From the NCBI GenBank assembly GCA_011033025.1, contig WFMF01000063.1:556572-620571 (forward strand): 64,000 nucleotides of DNA, read 5' to 3'. The notes below the pieces were generated by a model, which saw only the letters and a program-made list of their open reading frames with translations, was not told the DNA's origin and searched no databases. The DNA comes from Beroe forskalii. Its lineage: Eukaryota; Ctenophora; Nuda; Beroida; Beroidae. Of this stretch, positions 56,763-64,000 are shown one piece after another (position 1 is the first letter of the stretch; every line of letters begins with the position of its first letter). The translations under genes were made by a program, and so were the position numbers.

Positions 56763-57197
56763 CAGGCCCGTAGCCAGGATTTTTTTCCGGGAGGGGCCCT
56801 TGCGCCGCGAGCGAAGCGAGCAAGCTGCGGCAGGGGTCTGGGGGCGCAGCCCCCAGCGGGGTCCAGGGGCGAGCCCCTGCCAGGGGGTTAGGGGGCGGAG
56901 CCCCCGAAAAATTTTAGGGAAATTAGGGTGCTGCAGGATGATTTTTACAACAAAGAAATGTACAGGAAATGTACAGGACGATATTTGTTAAAATTAGAGC
57001 ATCGAAATAGTATACAATCAAATATAAACGAGCTATAACAGTCAGAATAAGATCAAACTGCCACTATTTAACCAAGCCAAAGTATATGATTATGATTATC
57101 AGTCGAAAAACTTTTATTCTAACTATTTTTTGAAATGGTACCTTTTCTTCCGAGGGGGGCTGCAGCCCCCCTAGCCCCCCCTCTGTCTACGGGCCTG
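56763..57197. mobile_element. hAT-like MITE, 435 bp, 8-bp TSD
   Basis: Ends CAGGCCCGTAG...CTACGGGCCTG with an exact 8-bp duplication CGACCAAG (56755-56762, 57198-57205). CAGG/CCTG termini and an 8-bp TSD are hAT traits. The left part has several GC-rich stem-loops (GGGGGCGCAGCCCCC, GGGGCGAGCCCC, GGGGGCGGAGCCCCC), and a similar one is at the right end (GGGGGGCTGCAGCCCCCC). Confidence 0.82.
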
Positions 57198-57553
57198 CGA
57201 CCAAGCTCCCTTATATGTGATAGCCCAGGCTAATTCTGATGGAATTTTAAGAATTACCATGATGTTCAGGTGAAGAGGAAAAGGGTATCGCTTCATTAAG
57301 TTACCGGTTCAACACATGAAGATGAACGAATTATCTAAACATCTAACTATAAACCGGTGTAATTCATTTTCATTCGGCCTGTAAATTCTGTACTGCATAT
57401 TTGAGTATTCGATACTTTAAAAACTAAATGTAATCAGCCCTGTGAATAAGATTACCAATGGCTCTTGCTTCCGGAAGTCTGCAGCTCCTATCGAAATACC
57501 ATTATTTTCCATGTTTAACTACGTTTTATGAGTGGTTTCGCCATATAATATCA

Positions 57554-57722
57554 CTATTAACCTCAGTAGAGATAAGTAACATCTAGTTTTGAACTCGGCT
57601 TCGCCTCGTACAAAACACATCATTATTGAACTCGGCTTCGCCTCGTACAATAATGCATATATATGTCGCTCGCTGGCGCTCGCAACATATATCATGTTAC
57701 TTACCTCTACTTCGGTTAATAG
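57554..57722. mobile_element. 169-bp MITE with CTCGGCTTCGCCTCG hairpins
   Basis: Inverted ends CTATTAACCTCAGTAGAGAT and TTACCTCTACTTCGGTTAAT. The interior has two CTCGGCTTCGCCTCG stem-loops and one GTCGCTCGCTGGCGCTCGC. The hairpin style matches the MITE at 26455-26620. Confidence 0.65.
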
Positions 57723-60269
57723 TTCTATATTACGTTTTTTATTGCTACGTTTATTATTGCTACGTTTATTGTTTATTACGTTCATTATTGCTACGTTTAT
57801 TACGTTTGTTTGTATCGCTTTTCATCTTTTGTTTCGTTATAATGGAAACGCACTATCAGAATGATTTCGATATTATTGATTTCTTGGAATATTGGATTTA
57901 TCTTGTGTTATTCCTTCTCAACAGCATTTTGTTGACATATAATTCTATAACGCTGCTAAACACTTGAAGGTTTAAACATTAAAATAGTACTCAAGTTAAA
58001 TTTTCGCAATATTGCGAAATAAAATTAAATTTCTATTTTTGTGTTTATTTCCATGAGGGGATAAGCATTAGTATACATAATTATCACTGATGTTTTTGAA
58101 TTGAACAAAAAGATGAGCCGACATAAAAAGCATCACTAAAAAGGAATTTGTGTTTTACTGCTCTTTTTCCATCTTCATTGCCGTGTAGTATTATTATAAA
58201 ATCCTCTGCATAAGCATCTTAGGTGCTTAGCTGAGGTACAAATTCAACATGGGATCTACTGCACTACCAATGAGCAATAAATATTGAGGAAAATAACCGT
58301 CAAGGAGACGCCCAGGCATGAGAGGAATTCAATATTCTTTCAATGTCGCTACCAGCTTATAATCATTACCTTTCATGGGTATTCAACTATTTGTTCTTTA
58401 CGACAAATCCTGACGCTCCATCATTGAAATAGTTGAATGGAATAGCTGAATAAATTCCTCGCTGTAATAGATTTTCAAGACCCTTGAATCATTTCACTAT
58501 TTTAACATGAAACCTGTCAGTACCGCAACATTATATGAATTCCATCGCGGTGTCAGTCAACCCATCCACTCATTCATATAGGGCTTCCAGAGGAATTGAT
58601 TGGAATTATTTCTTATATTAACTTTGCATTATCTCAGTCTTATCATTCTTAACGTAATATTCCTTGGACATGAAACTCTAACCATCTGCCGATTTACAAC
58701 GAATTAAACTGAGCTCCAGATGTGCTGCACCCTCAATGCCAGCCGTCAAGCTGTACAAAACAAGATTAGTGGCATTCGGCATTAGTTTATTAGTTACAAT
58801 TCAATTTTCATTATTCATTAACCATCCATTGGTTTGAAGCCGATTGTCATTACTGACTGTTTCAATCGATCACAACTCAGAATTTTCCGATACAAATAAA
58901 GAAAATTACAACATCAAAGAAATCAAAGATCATTTTCTTCACGACCATGTCAAGCACTTGGCCCTGTTACCCTGTTAGTAATTCAAAGTGTTAAGTTTTA
59001 ATCATATTACCTTGCGCAGAGCACAAATTAGCCGGTTTGAAATGGCAGTTGAGAAGAATTATATTTTATACGTTGAATTAATATTAGCATTATACGGTGT
59101 TCCTAAATTTAAAGATTTCATAACAAATTTATCTATTTTGCGTCACGTAAGTAAAATTAGAGAGTTTTTAAATCGAGTTAAACACCATGATTATGATTAC
59201 CCGTTATTATAGCTATCTTGTGACTCTAGACTTTTCAAAGTTTGTTGTTACTTTGTTGTTTTCATTATTTTCCTCTCGTATTGATGGAAAAGACCCACTT
59301 TGTTACCTGATTTTCAGAGTGAGTAATTGTCAAATGAGTGCTGTTCAAGCAGCATTCTTTCGCTTTCCCAGTGAGCATTTAACAAAATAATTTGAACATG
59401 AACAGCTCAACAGGGTTTCGAAATAAGCTGCCTAAAAATAGGGAATAGGTGCATGATAGTATGATAGTTGTTAGCATCTGGATGCAATATTTCAACGTTA
59501 ATAAACTTTAATACTGTCTTTCGCAATAGGACGCGGGCTCATATTTCTTAATTTCTTAATGAAACTTTAAATGCGTCACATAATATGCGTTGTTCATTTT
59601 CAAATGTATTCTTTTAAATATAGTTTTATAGCATATTTTGTGCTTTAGCTCGCTATATAACGCAAAATACCGGCCTATTGTCGTCGTTCTAGCTTGATCT
59701 TGGTTTCTTCTCAAACAAATCATTTCGTTCCAGTAATCTGCAATTGACGATAGTATCATGACTTAGAATGGTGAACTTATGACGTCACATCCCTCATTGT
59801 CCGTGCTTGTTACGTTTTATATACTATACGGTTTCTGTAGAAAGTTCAAAAGCGTATCCAGTCGATTAAACTCCTGAGAGCATGACAAAAGCTGCATTTA
59901 TAACTTAGACCAGGTCACATGATTAAGTGGTCTGATCGTTTACTGTGAATTCAACATGCGGCCGCATTTCTATAACTGGTTTCCGATGTTGACACGTTTT
60001 GTCTTTTGAGAATTGTGCAGTGCACTGTAGTTCGTAGAGACTAGAAAACAGCAGATCTAATATCTAAAATATTTATTGTGGATGTGTCAGCTTCAATGGC
60101 TGTGGTACCTACCAAGATTTACATTTTGTATTTTGAGTCCTAATTAGTCCGCTCCTATCATAGGCTGTAGCGGATGAGACCAAGGCTCTTTACACAATTA
60201 AATAAAATATGAATTTCCAATATCATATTTAATTAACATTAACTCCTGACCAGAGATCAGCATCCAGCC
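57723..60269. other. Intergenic region upstream of the OSTalpha gene
   Basis: AT-rich, with an ACGTTTATTATTGCT microrepeat at 57730-57800. Frames such as 58988-59212 show no domain. A CRE (TTATGACGTCACAT, about 59778) and a TATA-like TTATATACTATA (about 59817) lie 450 bp before the start codon and could form the promoter. Confidence 0.35.
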
Positions 60270-61256
60270 ATGGCTGAAGACGGCGTATCATTTGACAAGA
60301 TGTCCCGACACCCCTCGCCTGAGTGGCTTCCCTTCGTCATCATTTCAGCGATTCTTGTACTCGCCATGATGGTGCTAGACGTTATCACAGTCATAGAACA
60401 CAAGAAGTTCTCGATGAAGGTTCCGGTTCAGTTCCTCTGCACAGTGGGTATACTCCAAGTCTTCCCCTTCTTTGGGATCATGTCGTTCATAGGTCTACTC
60501 CTCCCTACTGCTCACGATGTGACCCTCTTCCTCACAGAGTCTTACGAAGCACTGTCCTTTGTCTTCTTCCTCAGACTAGTACTCACCTTCATGGGCGGTA
60601 AGAAGGCTACCAAGTCCGCTTTAAAAGGGGACCCCCTCCACCTTAACCTGCCCCCACTCTGCTGTCTAATCTGTCTCCCTGCTGTCAAGTTCACTCGCAA
60701 GTTCTTCCTCTTCTGCGAGATCCTCATCGGAATCTATGTTTTCTTCTGCATCTTCGTGGGTTTTGTAGAGTTGTTGATCACGCTGGACGGCAGCCAGAGT
60801 TACCCCGGCAAGATGATAACGGGTAACTTTGCGGCGGTGTACCACGTGCTGCTGATCGTGCTGCTGGTGTTCGCGATATACGGGCTGTCCGGCATCTACC
60901 ACAGTACGGAAGAGAGACTCCGACACAAGGGGATAGTCAGGAAGTTCCTGGTCTACAAGGTATTTACTCTGATTGTCAAGGCGGAAGATGTGATCCTGGG
61001 AACTCTCGTGCACCACGATATCATAGACAACGAGCACTTCGAGTACAACGAGTACTTCACTGCAGCTCTGCGGACACGACACATCTACGCTTTTGCAGTG
61101 ATCATCCAGGCGATGATCGCCTTCCCCATTGCCATCAAAGTCTACTCCATCCAGAACTACGTGGAGGCGTTGGAGTCAGACAACCACGATTCTCATTCGA
61201 TTGAGAATGAGACTATTCTACCGGAGGTAGAAGAGATGGAAAATGCAAAATTGTAA
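60270..61256 (+). CDS. Organic solute transporter alpha / TMEM184 family membrane protein
   Basis: An uninterrupted 328-residue frame with about seven hydrophobic segments (LPFVIISAILVLAMMVL; FLCTVGILQVFPFFGIMSFI; FFLFCEILIGIYVFFCIFVG; VYHVLLIVLLVFAIYGL; IYAFAVIIQAMIAFPIAIKV). A Cys-rich PLCCLICLP (129-137) follows the third segment, where OSTalpha proteins carry their Cys cluster. Length fits the family (~340). OSTalpha forms a basolateral transporter of bile acids and steroids with a small beta subunit; TMEM184 proteins are relatives, and the two cannot be told apart safely here. The ATG (GCCATGG) has a good context. The absence of introns is unusual and may reflect retroposition. Confidence 0.85.
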   Translation: MAEDGVSFDKMSRHPSPEWLPFVIISAILVLAMMVLDVITVIEHKKFSMKVPVQFLCTVGILQVFPFFGIMSFIGLLLPTAHDVTLFLTESYEALSFVFFLRLVLTFMGGKKATKSALKGDPLHLNLPPLCCLICLPAVKFTRKFFLFCEILIGIYVFFCIFVGFVELLITLDGSQSYPGKMITGNFAAVYHVLLIVLLVFAIYGLSGIYHSTEERLRHKGIVRKFLVYKVFTLIVKAEDVILGTLVHHDIIDNEHFEYNEYFTAALRTRHIYAFAVIIQAMIAFPIAIKVYSIQNYVEALESDNHDSHSIENETILPEVEEMENAKL

Positions 61257-61286
61257 TGATGTAGCGTCGATAATGGGTATGAACCA

Positions 61287-61434
61287 GGTGTCTCGACCTT
61301 TTGAGGCGCGGCGTATTATGCTGCGCCTGGGTGCTTTTTTGCTGCGCGCAAAGTACTTTCAATGCAACGCACATTAAAAGCATCCAAGGGCGGCGTAATA
61401 CGCCGCGCCTTAAAGCTTTAAAGGTCGAGACACC
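61287..61434. mobile_element. 148-bp MITE, sister of the copy at 28386
   Basis: Ends GGTGTCTCGACCTTTTGAGG and CTTTAAAGGTCGAGACACC, with GCGCGGCGTATTA paired to TAATACGCCGCGCC. It lies 31 bp after the OSTalpha stop codon, so it may sit in the 3' UTR and form a hairpin in the transcript. Confidence 0.78.
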
Positions 61435-61781
61435 ACCGTGAAAATTAATCGAATATTAAATTAAGCCTAGTAATTAGGTGAACCAATTGAGAAAGTTTCA
61501 ATTGTGAATTTAGATTCAAATAGGAATGGTTTAGCAGTTAGTGCACCGTGGATTAGTTGCTATTGTTGCAGAAACGCTATCCAGATGAATTCAGAAGAAT
61601 TTGATGATTCGGGTCCATTTCTACAGGTCTTTGATGGGCTCTTAAGTTTTTATCTTTATTTTGAAAGGAATTATGCATGATTATTGTGTATTTATATATA
61701 TCCGTTGAGGGATATTTATATGAGTTGTCGGTTTTAATATTTTTCAGGTCGCAGCGTTTCCAGAAATAGTATCAATATTAA
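61435..61781. other. Gap between the OSTalpha and 61.8-kb genes
   Basis: No feature seen. Probably the 3' UTRs of two convergent genes. Confidence 0.4.
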
Positions 61782-63437
61782 TCAATTATTACTTTGAATA
61801 ACGCACAATGCTTCTCGTTTGACTTCTGGCTTCACTCCTTCCTTCTTTACTTGCAAATCTTCACCTTTCTTCACTCCCTCGTTCTGGACTTGCAATTCTT
61901 CACTTTTCCTTGAAAATCGGCTCCTCCTCTCCTCTCCCTTCTTCTCCCCTCCCTTGGGATCCTTGATGAGGGCAGTGGAGCAGGTTTGCTTGAGGAGGAC
62001 CACCACTCCCCTGTATGTGACGTAGATCTGAGTTAGTGATTGGAGCTCTTCATCCAACATTCTGCTCACTTGCTCCAACACACTCCCTTCAGAAATGCCT
62101 GAGTAATATGTTTGTAGTACAGGGCGGGTTAAAACACTGCTTGTGTCAACAGCCGAAATAGCTGCTTAACATGTCTAACATGAGCTTAGCCGAGATTAAA
62201 ATATTTAAATAAAGGATTAAAATATGGGTATTAAGGTTGCAAGGGGGCATATGGTCTTCAAGGTGTCGAATGTCGATAGACAAAAGGCTGGAGGAGAAGC
62301 ATGAGAAATTGAATGTATTTGTTACAATTTAAAAAAAAGGAATGAAAAAGATCTTAAAAAATTGTGCACACACGAACTTCTATAGTTCTATCGTGATCTG
62401 CAAAATATCAACTTATCTATCTTTTCCTACATTTGTGGACTACCGCCCTGAATATCAGTCAGATAGAGAGACCCCTGCCCCTTTGAGAGACAAGTTAGTA
62501 AGGAGTTAGTAAGAGTGAAAAGATAGAAATAGTAAGCTCAGACACTAACAGTCAGATAGAGAGACCCCTGCCCCTTTGAGAGATAAGTTAAGGAGTTAGT
62601 AAGAGTGAAAAGATAGAAATAGTAAGCTCAGACACTAACAGTCAGATAGAGAGACCCCTGCCCCTTTGAGAGACAAGTTAGTAAGGAGTTAGTAAGAGTG
62701 AAAAGATAGAAATAGTAAGCTCAGACACTAACAGTCAGATAGAGAGACCCCTGCCCCTTTGAGAGACAAGTTAGTAAGGAGTTAGTAAGAGTGAAAAGAT
62801 AGAAATAGTAAGCTCAGACACTAACAGTCAGATAGAGAGACCCCTGCCCCTTTGAGAGACAAGTTAGTAAGGAGTTAGTAAGAGTGAAAAGATAGAAATA
62901 GTAAGCTCAGACACTAACAGTCAGATAGAGAGACCCCTGCCCCTTTGAGAGACAAGGTAAGGAGTTAGTAAGAGTGAAAAGATAGAAATAGTAAGCTCAG
63001 ACACTAACAGTCAGATAGAGAGACCCCTGCCCCTTTGAGAGACAAGTTAAGGAGTTAGTAAGAGTGAAAAGATAGAAATAGTAAGCTCAGACACTAACAG
63101 TCAGATAGAGAGACCCCTGCCCCTTTGAGAGACAAGTTAAGGAGTTAGTAAGAGTGAAAAGATAGAAATAGTAAGCTCAGACACTAACAGTCAAGGAGTT
63201 AGTAAGAGTGAAAAGATAGAAATAGTAAGCTCAGACACTAACTGTCAGATATAGAGACCCCTGCCCCTTTGAGAGACAAGTTAGTAAGGAGTTAGTAAGA
63301 GTGAAAAGATAGAAATAGTAAGCTCAGAAACTAACAGTCGGCCTGCGCCATGATGAGGTCTCGTCTATTCGATGTCTTGACTTCTCCCATCAGTTTACTG
63401 CATGCTTTCAAGGTATCCCTTACCCAGCACAGCGTTT
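61782..63437 (-). CDS. Unidentified gene, last two visible exons
   Basis: Exon 63437-63336 (TLCWVRDTLKACSKLMGEVK ... DLIMAQAD) joins exon 62098-61782 in phase 1 across TGC (Cys): ISEGSVLEQVSRMLDEELQ, then YVTYRGVVVLLKQ. A Lys/Glu-rich tail with repeated GVKKGEDLQVKKEGVK follows, and the frame stops at 61782. Splice sites are GACT|GTTAGT and TATTACTCAG. The N-terminal exons lie beyond the window or were not found. Family unknown; helical composition and the charged tail suggest a scaffold or nuclear protein. The intron is largely a minisatellite copying its own donor. Confidence 0.62.
62457..63335 (-). repeat. ~92-bp intronic minisatellite copying a 5' splice site
   Basis: About ten units with GTCAGATAGAGAGACCCCTG, CCCCTTTGAGAGACAAGTTA and GAAATAGTAAGCTCAGACAC. 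Some units lack a TAGTAAG segment, and one near 63190 lost its middle. On the minus strand each unit has GACT|GTTAGTGTCTGAGC. The real donor of the 63.3-kb exon at the array's right edge is GACT|GTTAGTTTCTGAGC. The array therefore begins at the exon-intron border. Confidence 0.88.
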
Positions 63438-64000
63438 CTAAGTGAACAACAGATCAGTTGCGCATTATATGTGAGCAGACCGCTCCATAACCGGAGGGCA
63501 CGCAAAAGACGCGCAAAATCGTGTGCTTTTGACAAAATTTATGTGGAAAGTTGACTCGCGAACAGTAAATCTGCACGTCTTTTTCGACCTCTCCTGTAAT
63601 CGAGCGGCCTGCACACATATGCGTTAAAACTTAAATAGGCGAAGTTTTAAAGCAAACAATATATTATGCCCAGCTGACGACGATAATCACAAGATTGTCG
63701 AAAGCTTCTGATTACAATTCTATCATATCAGTTATTCCACTCTCTTGAGTATAATGCCCACTGCTTAATCTCAAAATTTAAAGTGGGATCTCGGCAAAAT
63801 TAATTAAATTGGCATTAAGGGGCCGGGGGGGTCTTAGGCCGATTTTGGTTTTTTTGTTAGCTTTGGGTTGAACCTCAAAAATATTTAACGTCGTGGCCGT
63901 TGTTCTAATTTTTTCAAATTTTGCGATTGTCAGATTCGACGGTAATTTGCCAAAATTCAACGTTAAAATCTGTCTTCTCCTACAGTTTTTGAGGAAAACC
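63438..64000. other. Right end of the window, no gene seen
   Basis: Intron or intergenic DNA upstream of the 63.3-kb exon. The frame at 63778-63960 has no domain. A GGGGCCGGGGGGG run lies near 63820. Confidence 0.35.

Noticed and set aside
62457-63340. Regular repeats with near-constant spacing that resemble a CRISPR array
   Set aside because: The whole ~92-bp unit is repeated without unique spacers, and the DNA is a eukaryotic intron. It is a minisatellite.

Overview
The window is animal (metazoan) nuclear DNA. Protein-coding genes are split by spliceosomal introns with GT/AG borders, and they encode animal-type products: a PDZ + leucine-rich-repeat (LRR) protein, a rhodopsin-like GPCR, an RanBP2/NZF zinc-finger protein and an organic solute transporter alpha (OSTalpha/TMEM184) family protein. 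The sequence is AT-rich and full of MITEs, Helitrons, satellites and non-LTR retrotransposons, as in many aquatic invertebrates. I cannot fix the phylum from sequence alone.

Layout. 1-9.4 kb: a dimeric satellite (alternating A and B monomers) broken by three retrotransposition events, each with its own target-site duplication (TSD): an ORF1-only half-LINE (913-2201), a 4.36-kb element with a (TAA)n tail (2382-6738) and a 1.35-kb retroposon (7117-8465). 9.4-12.2 kb: unassigned DNA, a reverse-transcriptase C-terminal remnant and two tandem arrays. 12.2-16.4 kb: a second, longer and inverted copy of the (TAA)n element. 16.4-27 kb: GC-hairpin cluster, 142-bp satellite, TIR element, a signal-peptide exon, Helitrons (two head-to-tail), a foldback repeat, a Gag remnant between two palindromes, and a third ORF1 remnant. 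26.9-43.7 kb: two + strand genes (NZF zinc finger; PDZ-LRR). The roughly 11-kb intron of the PDZ-LRR gene contains an intronless-CDS GPCR on the other strand and the best-preserved ORF1-only element. 44-48.5 kb: a MITE and a 3.3-kb foldback element with related ends. 48.6-52.5 kb: an eight-exon minus-strand gene for a Gln/Pro-rich protein I do not recognise. 53-60 kb: mostly intergenic, with a hAT-like MITE. 60.3-61.3 kb: single-exon OSTalpha family gene. 61.8-63.4 kb: last two visible exons of another minus-strand gene.

Most unusual pattern. Several minisatellites in the gene-rich half start exactly at an exon edge and copy that edge: the 3' splice site of a PDZ exon (about 13 decoys), two 5' splice sites of the same gene, the 5' splice site of the 63.3-kb gene (about 10 copies), the 3' splice site of the zinc-finger gene, and the last codons of the GPCR. 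Many of these arrays also carry a palindrome of the GTTACCATGGTAAC type, which fits the RFX-factor X-box consensus. A second striking pattern is that three independent retroelement insertions fall in the same ~25-bp part of the satellite monomer.

Exon models were built by eye from reading frame, splice-site and phase agreement. No database search was possible, so family names rest on visible motifs.
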